Of a stretch of 64,000 nt of DNA, positions 1 through 10,752 are shown piece by piece; within the stretch, counting starts at the first letter, position 1; each line of letters opens with the position of its first letter. The stretch spans positions 123,995,501-124,059,500 of the forward strand of contig CM065804.1 of assembly GCA_033398695.1 (NCBI GenBank), read 5' to 3'. This DNA comes from Orobanche coerulescens. Taxonomy: Eukaryota; Streptophyta; Magnoliopsida; Lamiales; Orobanchaceae. A program made the translations under genes and the position numbers. The notes beneath the pieces are model-generated. The model searched no databases and was not told the DNA's origin. It saw only the letters and a list, made by a program, of their open reading frames with translations.

Positions 1-10
1 GCATCATTTC

Positions 11-290
11 CATCGATTGGCCTTTCTAAGACAATCGAGTCATTCAATCATTCATTGTATCATTTTCATCGATTGGCCTTTCAAAGGCAATCGAGTTATT
101 CAAACATTCCTTGTACCATCTTCATCGATTGGCCTTTCTAAGGCAATCGAGTTGTTCAATCATTATTGGTATCTCTTTTTATCGATTGACCATTCTAGGG
201 CAATCGAAATGTTCAATCATTCGTGGTATCATTGTCATCGATTGATGATGTATTTCCAGACGAGTTATCTGGTTGCTTTCACATAGAGTA
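11..290 (+). repeat. 56-bp tandem repeat, five hairpin-forming units
   Basis: Five units start near 11, 67, 123, 180 and 236. Each contains ATCGATTG-type and CAATCGA-type arms around a GGCCTTTCTAAGG-type core, so each unit can fold into an 11-bp stem. The array ends immediately before a codon run reading VFPDELSG, the usual protease-RT linker of plant gypsy pol. It therefore lies inside, or at the edge of, the pol reading region of the element that follows. The left end is outside the window. Confidence 0.8.
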
Positions 291-2826
291 GGGGAATTCA
301 GGAGCGAGTTAGAGCCGGTACGTCCCCTTTATCGAAGGCACTGTATCGGATGGCCCCGACCAGAATGCAGGAGTTGAAGATTCAACTTGAGGAATAGTTC
401 GAGGAAGGTCATCTTCGACCGATTGCGTCCCCGTGAGGAGCACCAGTGTGATCTGTCAAGGAGAAGGATGGCTCGTCTCGTGTGTGTATTAATTACCAGG
501 AGTTGAACAGAGTGATGATCAAGGGTAGTATCCTTTACCTCGTATTGATGATCTTTTAGATTAACTTCAGGGAGCTTCAGTATTTTCCAAGATCGACTTA
601 AGATCTGGATATCACCAGTTGCGGATTCGAGAGTCGGATATTGCGAGGACAGCGTTTCATACACGCTATGGTCATTATGAGTTCGTAGTTATGCCGTTCG
701 GGCTAACTATTGCACCTGTGGTATTCATGGGGTTAATGAATCGGGTTTTCATCGACTTTTTGGATCCGTTTGTTGTTTTCTTCATCGACGACATTTTGAT
801 TTATTCTCGTAGCCGAGAGGAATACGAGGTTCATCTTCATCAGGTTCTCGACGTGTTGAGACGAGAGCAACTTTATGGAAAGTTTTCCAAATATGAGTTC
901 TGGAGGTCCGAAGTGACTTTCTCGGACATGTAATTTCATATGACAGAGTTCGTGTCGACCCTCAGAAGTCGGAGACTATCCGAGATTGGCAACCTCCGAA
1001 AGATATTAATTAAATCCGATGTTTCTGATTAGTGTTAATTATCCAACCCACGGACGGAGCTAGCAACCGTGGTTTTCGTGTTGGAAATTTGGCGTCGTTA
1101 CCTTTATGGCATCACCTGTCAGATCTACACCAATCACAAGAGTTGAAGTATATATTTACTCACAAGGAGTTAAATATGCGACAGAGATGGTGGTTGGAAC
1201 TACTCAAAGATTATGATATCGAGATCCTTTACCACCCGGGCAAGGCGAACATTGTCGCCGACGCCTTGAGTCGTAAGTCCGTTCGAGAGCGGATGCTTGC
1301 TCGTTTAACAGCTCGAAGGAGCTTCAACAGAATTCCTTAGACCCGAGATCGAGGTCCGCTTCAGCGAGTTCAGGGACAGCTTTGTATGTTAGAGATTTCA
1401 TCGTCACTTGAGGAGGTAATCGAGAGAATCGAGTTCGACCCTTCATTGTTGCGCATCCATGAAGATGTGGCTCGGGGAAAGCCCCTGATTCGTGGTCCAC
1501 GATGATGGACTTTTGAGGTTTAAGAACCGGTTGTGCGTATCGCGGATGACGAGTTGAAAAACTCTATTTTGAGAGAAGCTCATGCTACCCCTTATTCTGT
1601 TCATCCGGTCCAAGAAGATGTACAAGAACTTGAAACAAAATTACCGGTGGAGTAATATGAAGCGAGAAGTCGCAAAATTTGTTTCGAGATGCTTAACTCA
1701 CAACAAGTTAAGATTAAACATCAGCCGACTGCGGTTATGCCGAAAACCTCTCCCTATTCCGTAAAGGAAGTGGGAAGACATTTCTATGGATTTCATCACG
1801 AGTTTGCCGACGAGTCGTCGTGGCATGAATGCGATCTGGGTGATTGTGGACCGCTCAACTAAATCAGCTCATTTCCTTGAGATCAAGGATACGTGGGGTC
1901 CCGAGAGACTGGATCAGTTGTTCATCAAGGAGATAGTGAGACTGCATGGTACTCCTAAGAGTATCGTTTCCGATCGTGACGGACGATTTGTTTCCCATTT
2001 TTGGAAATCAGTTCATCGTGCTATGGGAACTCAGCTTAATCTCAGTATTGCCTTTCATCCTCAGTCCGACGGACAATCAGAGAGACCTATTCAGACATTA
2101 GAGGACATATTGAGGGCATGCGTCCTCGATTAGTAGACGATTGGGAAGCCCAATTACTGTTGTTTTAGTCCACGTACAGTATAGTTGGCATGCCTCCATT
2201 AAGATGGCACCTTACGAGGCCTTGTACGGTCGTCGTTGTCGATCTCCTTTGTGTTGGGATGACTTTTCATAATCAATCGGCACCGAACCTGACATGCTTA
2301 TAGCCGCCCGGGAGAAGGTAGCTTTGATCAAGAGTCGTATGTTGACAGCTCAGAGTCGACAGAAATCGTATGCAGATAATCGTCTTCGACCACTAGAGTT
2401 CGAGACGGGTGACCATGTTTTGGTCAAGGTATCCCCGAGTCGAGGTATTTTTCCGTTTCGGAAAATGGGGGAAGTTGAGCCCAAGATTCATTGGACCGTT
2501 TGAAATTTTGGATCGAGAAGGCGAGTTAGCTTATCGATTGGCTTTACCTCCGGCTTTGAGCAAGATTCATAATGTGTTTCACGTCTCTCAGTTGTGGAAG
2601 TATGTTGCCGACCCGAGTCACATACTTCAGTTCGACGAAATCGAGATCGCGGATGATCATTCGTACGAGGAGCGTCCTGTACGAGTGTTGGAGCGGCGAA
2701 TCAAACAGTTGAGGAACAAGACGATCCCTTTGGTCAAGATTCAATGGTCCAGACACGGAGTCGAAAAGACTACTTGGGAAACCGAGGATAGTATGCGAGA
2801 GAGTTATCCCGAGTTGTTTGACCCTT
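247..2826 (+). pseudogene. Ty3/gypsy chromovirus pol remnant (RT, RNase H, integrase, chromodomain)
   Basis: Broken polyprotein of a chromodomain gypsy element whose 5' part lies outside the window. RT fragments run from about 350 to 940; 619-933 keeps the [14 protein letters not shown] block and a FIDD catalytic box in place of YVDD. RNase H follows at about 1,032-1,300 (DALSRK end motif), then a degraded integrase zinc region near 1,580-1,760. The integrase core at 1,786-2,133 shows the MDFITSLP, SDRDGRF and HPQSDGQSE blocks, so the three acidic positions can be seen. 2,294-2,826 holds the integrase C-terminus and a chromodomain (WETEDSMRESYPELF end). Several stops and frameshifts make it non-functional. 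It closely matches the pol of the nested element at 14,600-17,508, so both belong to one family, probably the Tekay/Del chromovirus lineage. Confidence 0.9.
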
Positions 2827-2862
2827 AGTTTCGGGGACGAAACTCTTTTAAGGGGGGGTGTA
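2827..2862 (+). promoter_or_regulatory. 3' polypurine tract with upstream stem-loop
   Basis: An inverted repeat AGTTTCG-GGGA-CGAAACT at 2,827-2,844 sits one short step before the purine run AAGGGGGGG. This is the plus-strand priming site next to the 3' LTR. The same stem-loop lies beside the PPT of every gypsy element in the window where this region survives. Confidence 0.85.
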
Positions 2863-3240
2863 TGTAATACCCGGTTGTAATTCAGTCATTATCATTCAGT
2901 AATTTCATTCGGTGATTGTCACTCAGTGGATTTTCACTCATTTATAATCATTCATCAATCATTTTCATTCACCCGTGTTCACCGTTCCTAAAAACTTCGA
3001 GTTGTGTATCATTATTGTTCATTGTTTCAACTTTCCTCATATGAGTTCGACTTTGTTAGATCACCATTAATTTTTGGTAACTCCAAAAATTCTAAATCTT
3101 TGCAATATTATTGAGCATCGAGTTAGCTTTCCAATGGTTCAAACGGTGAGTCAATCGGAGTCCGGACGAGAGAGTTATGGTCGTTTTAGCTCACCCGCTC
3201 ATTTTTCAGTTATTGGCCGATCACTGCCGACCGAACTCGG

Positions 3241-3526
3241 CCGTGTCGTCCGACACGGCCCGTGCCGTACTCGTCCGGAAATGCCGAAGTTTCTGTCTCA
3301 GGACCCGACCGTGTCGTCTGGCACGGCCGAGTCTAACTCTTCCGGATAAGCCAGAACCGACTGCCGACACGCCCAACCGTGTTCCAGGACACGGTCGAGT
3401 CAATGCCGAGCGCCGCGGACAGGTCACTATCGGTAGGCCCCTTCGCGCCGCGACCGTGTCAAGCAGGACACGGTCGAGTCCTCGCTGCCACCGCGCCGCG
3501 ACCGTGTCAGGCGGACACGGTCGAGT
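3241..3526 (+). repeat. U3 palindrome array, CCGTGTC...GACACGG type
   Basis: Five inverted-repeat units lie near 3,241, 3,309, 3,381, 3,455 and 3,502. Each reads CCGTGTC or CCGTGTT, a 2-7 bp loop, then GACACGG or GGCACGG, often followed by TCGAG. The GC-rich block stands out from its AT-rich surroundings and ends shortly before the TATA box. Confidence 0.85.
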
Positions 3527-3546
3527 CTGTCTGCCGAGTCAACCCC

Positions 3547-3552
3547 TATAAA
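3547..3552 (+). promoter_or_regulatory. TATA box of LTR A1
   Basis: CTATAAATTCG lies just downstream of the palindrome array, in the same relative position as the TATA boxes of the other LTRs. It should mark the U3/R boundary, with the transcription start about 30 bp downstream. Confidence 0.75.
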
Positions 3553-5185
3553 TTCGTTTTTTGAGCATTTCAACTCATTTCTTCCATGTCTTCCACCTTC
3601 ATACGAGAGAGATAAGCTTGAGGGAGAAATTTCTTCATCAATTATCATTTGAGTGTGTATTTTTCATCACCTTCAATCATTTGGGAAGCATGGATACTCG
3701 ATTAAACTCGTGTTCTTCGGATCGAAGTGGTTGGATCTTCAAGAGGTAATTCCTTCAACACCTTGGACTTCGATTTTGTGTTGAGATATGATATTTTGGA
3801 CGTTATAATCATGTTATATGAAGGGATATGTATATGATTATGAGTTTGTATAAGGATTCATTGGATTATTGAGGGATTATTCAAGAACACCTTGAATATC
3901 GAGTTGGAATTGGGGATTTTCGACTAATTGTTGTTATAATCACGTTTTTGGATATTCATAACGGATTATTGATCGTATTGGAGATGTTTTGTTGGTTTGA
4001 AACACTTCTTGGGGGATTTGATATTGGTATATTGAGGTTTGATTGTAAACAATCGGAGTTTGGACGCAACGTGTTTGATTTAATGCCTCAATGGATTTAG
4101 TTTAATCGTATCGACGTTTTGAGTTCGTTATATTCGTGTTTGATTCGTATATTGAACGGGTTGTTGGATATTGTATAATTCAAGGTTGTTCGAGCGACCG
4201 ATATCTCAATTAGGACGTTGTTCGTGGACGGACATTCTTCATCATTGTTGTGTAAGTTAATTCTTACTCGGTTAAAAGGACATTCATTACTTTTGTTGTT
4301 GATCATTCATAATCATAACTCATTCATCATTATATTAATCATTTTGAGACCTGTAATTGTCGAATAATCATTTCATTCACGAGGAACGACGGTTCCAAAT
4401 CATTGCATTGGGTTATCAATCACTTCACTATTATTTTCATCTCGGTGAGTCATTCTTGGCCTTGTCTAATTATTATTCATTGATATTCATTATGGTCATT
4501 CTCGTTCATGTGACCTTCTGGGTTCATATTGCGTGGCCGGGTGTGGCTGTGTGGAATTTTTAGTCGGGCACACGATGGTTATGTATTGGGTTCACCGATA
4601 CATTAGACTGTGCACACGGGAAAGCGTTACACCGTGAGACTAATTAGGTACACGGACGGGTGTTGTACACTTGCACAGAACATTACGGGCGTACTATGAT
4701 ACTCCTCTTCAGCGTAATTCATAACTAAGAATATTTCATAACTTCAGTTAATCATGATTGTGTATTTTCAACCCTTGAGGATTGTTGTTCTTTGTAATCG
4801 ACCCGCCCTGGGATTTTGTTTTTCAGGTCATGGCAAGGCAAACGCACGGGAATAGCATGTTGATGTCGAGGAGTCCTAGCGATACTAGTAGGGGGCCCCG
4901 ATCTTTCAGTTATTCATGTTATTGTCCTTTATTTTTCCGCTGCAGACTTTCATTTGGATACTCCGTTTCATTCAGTGTTATGTATTTTATCTTCATATAA
5001 AATACACTAGTATTCGGTATTGTCCTGGTGTGTTGTAACTAAACTCCTCATCGGAGTAATTATTGTTGTAATGTAGTTCGGTACTACATTTATCTTGTGT
5101 AATTCATTCATTTTCATTTGCCTCGGTGGGTCCTATTGGGGATCTACGGACCGTAATATCCGCCTAGTTTGGGGTGTTACAGAGT

Positions 5186-5197
5186 TGGTATCGGAGC
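5186..5197 (+). promoter_or_regulatory. PBS (initiator tRNA-Met type)
   Basis: TGGTATCGGAGC follows the LTR end after four bases (GAGT). It differs from the common TGGTATCAGAGC by one base. A PBS here means an internal region starts to the right of LTR A1. Confidence 0.85.
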
Positions 5198-5703
5198 GTG
5201 GTTTTGAATACTACCTTCCGAGTCATGTCTCATTTGAAATCATCGTCACGACTAGTATCATTGGACTTTCGCGTCACGTGTGACTGTGCAAATGCCGAGC
5301 CAATCAAACCTAAGAACCGTAAGATTTCTAACGCCATGGTATAATTTCGCAATAGTCATTCATTCATCATTCATCAATTAACAATCCTCAAACATCATCA
5401 TTCATTGTGATTAGACGATCATGTTAACTCATTAATCACTTAATCCATTTCATTACTCGATTAATAATCGTCGATCATGTTAACTCATTAATTACTCAAT
5501 TCATTTCATTACTCATTGTCAACTGATGATCATATTATCAATCTTGTTAAGTTATTCAAGATAATCATTTCAAGAATTTCATCAAATAATCATGTAACTT
5601 CAGTAAATCATTCATATAATCACTAAGTTAGAGCATGTATACTCATTTTCATCATCTCATGACGTAATCATAACGTGATAATCATGCGGGAAATATAATC
5701 ATT

Positions 5704-6257
5704 ATGCGACCTTCCTACTTCCGTATGGAGAGAGCTGTCAGGGGATGCACGGGGAGAGGCCGCGGTGCGGACCGAAACCCGAGAAATAATCACTCACTGC
5801 CGGGAAATCGTGCCCAGGACTCGGCTCGATCAGAAGATCTTCGGGTTGATCCACTCACTTTTATGCAGGCCATGATGACCCATGTGCAGTTGCACAATCA
5901 TCATTGCGCCACTTTGGCCGGATTAATCGAGAGAACTCTCCCGTATGAGCCAGCTACTAAGGAAAGTACTGAACAACAACCTTCATCTGTCAGCAAGAAA
6001 TCAATGAAGCGTAATCAATCCGAAGGCGGTCAGTCAACCTTCTAGAAGCCTCGTGTGAGTACTATCGTTTCTGAGCGACCTCCTACGGCGCATAATCGTG
6101 CGGGATCTCAGTCCCGAGCGGCCAGTTCGGCCATCACCTGTTTCAATTGTGGAACGCCGGGTCATTTCAGCACTGAGTGTCTGAAACCGTCTATCACGTG
6201 CTATAATTGTGGGAATTTTGGGCCTAAGGCCCGTTTTTGCCGAAAGGACTCCAAGTC
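5704..6257 (+). pseudogene. Truncated family-A gypsy gag with zinc knuckles
   Basis: The frame starts MRPSYFRMERAVRGC with an RG-rich N-terminus. It runs to 6,045 and, after a stop, continues at 6,055. It carries VDPLTFMQAMM, a match to the nested element (VDPLAFMQ), and then jumps to the PYEPATKE region, so the central capsid part is deleted. Two CCHC knuckles follow: CFNCGTPGHFSTEC is complete, and CYNCGNFGPKARFC has lost its histidine to proline. At about 6,257 the sequence switches without a break to the post-TATA part of LTR B. The leader 5,198-5,703 shows no other feature. Confidence 0.8.
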
Positions 6258-8301
6258 GGGTGTTAAATCCATGAAGTCTTGGAGTTCATATCATCAATCA
6301 TCCATCCTATAACATCCTCCGATCTACCGAATCAGGTCAGATTTCCTAGAAATCTAGTTTTGGGGAATTTGGGTATTTTGGTTGTTTTCGTCCGATTAAT
6401 CCGATTTAACTTAGGATTATGATGGATTGATGATTATTTAGATGTATTATATCATTTCTCTTGTTATTCCATGGTTGGATCGTATCGATTCGTTGTTTTG
6501 GTCGAGTTCTTAGTCGACGCCTTGAAGGTGTCCGGTAAAATGTCATAGAGGGGTTTTCGGGCGTTCTTCGATTATTCTTCCTCGTATGATCGATGATTTA
6601 TTGATTATATGTTGTTAGGGTCGAATTCTTGTGAAGAACTCGAGTCGGAACCCTCCCGTTCGTTGTCTTCTTTGGGGTCCGAGCTTCCCGGTTGAATCGT
6701 GTTCTTCGGAGTGTTCGGTAGCGGTCATTAAGTCGAGCTTTCCCGTTGATCCGCGTGCGTTGGACTTGAGGCAAATATCTCGTCTATATTCTTTATACTT
6801 TGAGAATGTGATGTGTCGTGAATTTAACATGGACTCGTTAGTGACGATATATTTAACCGTAACTTACTTTAAATGAAGATGTGATTTTATGAAGGTAATT
6901 ACGAACGTGAACTTAGTTTCAAGAATAATGATAACTACCTCTTCATGTTATTTTGTGCTTAAAATAAATACTAGAAATGAGTAGTTAATCGAAGAATTGT
7001 GGAATCGTGTAATACTTGTATTATTTGCTCGTTGGCCTTTTTCCTGAATGATGGTGTGCTGTGGATGTTGTGCCCTTGTTGAAGTTATGATGCGTTAACC
7101 TATGAGTTACGTGGTTGCGGTTGTGGTGAATATTATACCTTTGTTATTGTGTATAGTAGAGAGTTGAGATGTTATCTGGGTAGGGGTCCCGTCGAGGCCT
7201 CCGGAGGCGCGTGCTTGCGAGTACGGCCAGACGTACGTTGTGAACATAAGGTTATCAATTCGGGTAGTTCTGGGGAGGGCTCCGAGAATCGACACTTGCG
7301 AGTGCGATGTCATGATAACTTATGGGCGTACTTGAATGATGTTATCCGGGTAGGGTCCGTCGAGGCCTCCGGAGGCGCGTGCTTGCGAGTACGGCCAGAT
7401 GTTACGATTTGACCATAAGGTTATCTAATCGGGTAGGTCTGGAGAGGGCTCCGAGAATTGTCACTTGCGAGTGCGATGTCAAGATAACTTATGGGTGTGT
7501 TCGAGTTTATTCTTGATGAGCTAATCCAGGTGGGACCCTTCGGGTCCACAGAGACGTTTTGACTGTTGATTTGATATCTCTGAATTGTTTATGTTTGAAT
7601 CTTGAATCCCAATTATATTGGTGAATATGGTTTTGGTCTTGAGGTTTGAGTTGAGAATAAAATCATTTGTATGATTTTGAAAGAAAACCTTTTGAAAAGG
7701 AAAAACATTCATATTTCAGGATTTTACACTGAGACCCCCGAAGTCTCTAAATAATCTCTTACAGTGATTTCTGGAGTAATCCCCATGGTTTTTTTTAAAG
7801 GAATAAATTTTCAAAAGACTTTAGATTCGGGGATCGTGTTACTACCTTGTCGAAATGTTATTTTCATAACGGTTGTATTCTTGATGTATAATCGTATAGC
7901 TTGGTTACTTGCTAGCGATTCCATCGCTAACCCTCGTTGGGGATTTTTTTATTTATTCCAGTGTTATGATCGAGAGTGAGCAACCACAGATTGGCTCGGA
8001 GGATGATGCAATGCAGATACTAGTCACGCTTGTAGTCCTGTCAGTCTGCCGCTGATATGTCGGTTTGAGTTCTTGTCATCCTGGATGGGATGGACATTTT
8101 ATGTACTATGTGATCGAGTTGTATTTTAGTTTCATCGATGTACGGTTATGTCAGAGTTTTGAGAGACCTAATCGGTCTACGGTATTATGTTTTGGTCAAG
8201 TTGATCGCATGTGGGTTTTGATTTGTAGTCTCCCGCCTGGTAGCTCCTTGTGGAAAGGGGTCTACGGCGTGTAATATCCCTGAGTGGATTGGGGTGTTAC
8301 A
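6258..8301 (+). mobile_element. 5'-truncated LTR of element B
   Basis: Almost identical to 21,790-23,840, the downstream part of the complete B 3' LTR. The U3 region, palindrome array and TATA box are missing here. It ends GGGGTGTTACA and is followed by a PBS, so it is the surviving part of B's 5' LTR. The left junction falls inside a gag zinc-knuckle region of another element and shows no target-site duplication. Confidence 0.85.
7171..7505 (+). repeat. U5-region tandem repeat with GCCTCCGGAGGC core (B, 5' copy)
   Basis: Two units of about 168 bp start at 7,171 and 7,338 with TGTTATCYGGGTAGGG. Each contains the perfect 12-bp palindrome GCCTCCGGAGGC, then CTTGCGAGTACGGCC and a second half carrying CTCCGAGAATYG. 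The other B LTR has the same block at 22,703-23,045. Confidence 0.85.
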
Positions 8302-8305
8302 TAAA

Positions 8306-9867
8306 TGGTATCGAGCTTAGGTTTGCGAAAACCTAGGAAGAAGGGTCTAGTTGGGTCTTGTCGAGTCGTGTCTGGTAGGGTCACCCGGGGGAGCAGTTGT
8401 GAACAACCGACATCATTGCCATCCGTTGTGATCAATTGTGGTTCGTTGTGTGTAGTATCGTGTTGCAGCCATTATCTCCGTGCGGCCTGTGGACGTAAGT
8501 CTCCTCCTTTATGTGAGGTACCTGTATTTCATGTTTTTACGTGTGCGAATTAAATGTGATGTGTGTCCTTATTTACACGGTGTTGTGTAAGGGAGTTGTA
8601 TTCGATGCTTGTGACGTACGGTATACGGATATGACTGGACGTATTGATGTTTTGACTTTGAACCGCCGTGTGGGGTGGTATGTTGTGAAATTTGTGAACC
8701 TTGATGGGTTTCGAAAGTGTGCCGATAGTTGATTCGGTGAAAAGCTCGAATGATAGTCTGGATATATGTTTTAACTTGATGCGCCCGAAATGTGTTTGGT
8801 TGAATTTGTGATTTTGTTTGTCGTTTGAGCAGGTGGTTTTTAGTTCGATCAGTTTGTTTGGACTATCGTAATTATTCCGCTGCGGGTAGATTTGAGAATA
8901 TATTTTTGAGGGGCCATAAGGGTCGGAACATTTTTGTGAAAGTTGATTTTGAAAATATTTTTATGGTTCGATTAAACCAGCAGCCCGTACGAATTTTGAA
9001 ATCGGTCGAGTTTTGACAGAGTTAATCCTATATTTTCAAATGACACCATCAGGCGGTATGAGGAAAAATGTATTTTAATGTATTACGGGCACTGCAAAAT
9101 ATTACCGTCACCTTCGGTTGAGACCAAAAGAATTTTGAAAAATTTCTGTTATATGTTTGTTATGTTGTTTTGCCCGTCGGAAAATTTTTACAGTACCTTT
9201 GCTGGTACAATTCTATAAGTGATCATTTTCTGTTGCTCAATCTCTATCGACCTAATCATATGGTCCGTCTATGACGATCGTGAACCCTAACTGCGATATC
9301 AGTATTGCACTTAGTTGCTTCACCTGTGTGGATATTATTGACGTATTATATATTGTCACAATTCTTGTTAGCAAGTTATGGGTGTACGCCCAGATACGAT
9401 GATTTCATAGTTCGGTTTAATTGTGTTTTTTCTTTGACGTTATCCGGATGTGGTAATTCAGAATGTCTTGTACATGGTTTTCAAAACGAGACAGATATGA
9501 TAATAGATTCATAGTTTTGATCAAACTTTTCTTTTCTAAAATTCGCTTCAGCAAATTTTTCAAATTCAGGAATTTTAAAATGCTATCATTTGGACAAGCA
9601 CCTTGAAAAAAAAAATTTTGTTTTTAAAATATTACCCATATTCGACCCTGATGATATGTTTGTGGTTTTGACCGTGATAAACTTGGTAAAGGTCGTACGT
9701 TATGTTAACATGGCTAAGTGAATGATTTATGAATTTGAATTCGCCGCGTTGATAGTTCATGTATTCGTGTTACAACTCGGAATGAGTATTTTATTGTGTT
9801 ATTGTTGGTTGCTCTATATTGATTATGTAGTGGTTGTTTTGTTGTTCTGAACGGTTGTCCATTCAGT
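8306..9867 (+). promoter_or_regulatory. B PBS (8,306-8,316) and untranslated leader
   Basis: TGGTATCGAGC lies five bases after the LTR. It lacks one base of the usual PBS. About 1.55 kb of AT-rich leader follows and I see no ORF or repeat in it. It ends at the gag start codon at 9,868. Confidence 0.75.
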
Positions 9868-9950
9868 ATGCCGAGAGGTCGAGGTCGTGGTAACCCTCCG
9901 CGCGACCAGGATCGTACTACCGGTAATGGAATTAGTACCGGTGTTGCTAC
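9868..9950 (+). pseudogene. B gag, first 28 codons (split by nested insertion)
   Basis: ATG at 9,868 opens an RG-rich gag N-terminus (MPRGRGRGNPP...GVAT). It aligns in style with the gag of element C (MLRGRSGRGGRGRGR). The frame is cut after the GVAT block by the LTR starting at 9,951 and resumes at 19,957 with IVLQQV. The C gag reads GIATILQQV at the same place, which shows that the two pieces were once one gene. Confidence 0.85.
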
Positions 9951-10172
9951 TGTAATACCCAGTTGTAATTCAGTAATTATCACTCAGTGATTATCATTCA
10001 GTAATTGGTACTCAGTAATTTCATTCATTATTGATCATTTGTCACTCATATTCAGTCATGGTATTCATCATTCAGAGTAATTGTATCGTGTATCAATCGT
10101 CATTCATCACTAATCTGATTGGAGTTTCGTGCAGTGTTTATCATCATTGTCATTTTCGTTGCGAGCTGTGCA

Positions 10173-10734
10173 TGAGGAGTTGCGCACGCTACATACTCCT
10201 GTTAGCGTACGCTAATGGGGTATAGGTAGCGCACGCTACCACTCAGCTTTAGCGCACGCTAAGGTTACCCTGGCTGCAGCCCGTAAGGTACCGGACCGCA
10301 GTGAGTTATAGGCAGCGCACGCCACGAATGGTAAGTAACGCGCTAGTGGGTCAAGTAGCGCACGCTAATATGAGGTGTAGCGCGCTAAGGGCGGATCGTG
10401 TTGAGTCCAGTGGCTACCGGATCGCATCAATTAATTCATAGCGCACGCTATGTGTTGTTGTTAGCGTACGCAACCGATATATTAGCGCACGCTAAACATT
10501 GGTTGTAGCGCACGCTATCGTGGTCAGATCAAAGGTCAGATAGTTTTCTGGACTCCAGTGCTGGGCATCAATATTTCGTTAGCGCACGCTAATAATGGGT
10601 CTTAGCGCACGCTAGTAGTATGGCCGTAGCGCACGCTACAAGAAGGTACGTAGCGCGCTACCGTATTCGGACAAAGGGTACCGACTACCCAAATTACTCG
10701 TTAGCGCACGCTACGCATGCGGCTAGCGACGCTA
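10173..10734 (+). repeat. U3 palindrome array, TAGCGCACGCTA type (A2)
   Basis: About 18 copies of the near-palindrome TAGCGCACGCTA or close variants (TAGCGTACGCTA, CAGCGCACGCCA). They sit in groups of four plus a final pair, as in the better-preserved A3 copy. Several copies have lost 1-2 bases here, for example TAGCGACGCTA at 10,724. Confidence 0.9.
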
Positions 10735-10746
10735 ACCTGGATCGAC

Positions 10747-10752
10747 TATAAA
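10747..10752 (+). promoter_or_regulatory. TATA box of LTR A2
   Basis: TATAAA starts 12 nt after the last palindrome of the array. The A3 copy has the same spacing. Confidence 0.8.

Larger units (their letters stand above)
2863..5181 (+). mobile_element. Gypsy LTR A1 (complete)
   Basis: The LTR opens with TGTAATACCC and closes with GGGTGTTACA. It follows a PPT on the left and is followed by a PBS on the right, so it serves as the 3' LTR of the upstream pol and the 5' LTR of the downstream gag. The R-U5 half (about 3,560-5,181) resembles LTRs A2 and A3. The U3 half differs: instead of a TAGCGCACGCTA array it has a GC-rich array and a segment shared with LTR J. Length is 2,319 bp. Confidence 0.9.

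Noticed and set aside
3177..3551. ORFs of 60-124 aa over the GC-rich block
   Set aside because: They arise from low stop-codon density in the GC-rich palindrome array and have no domain or conserved frame in other copies.
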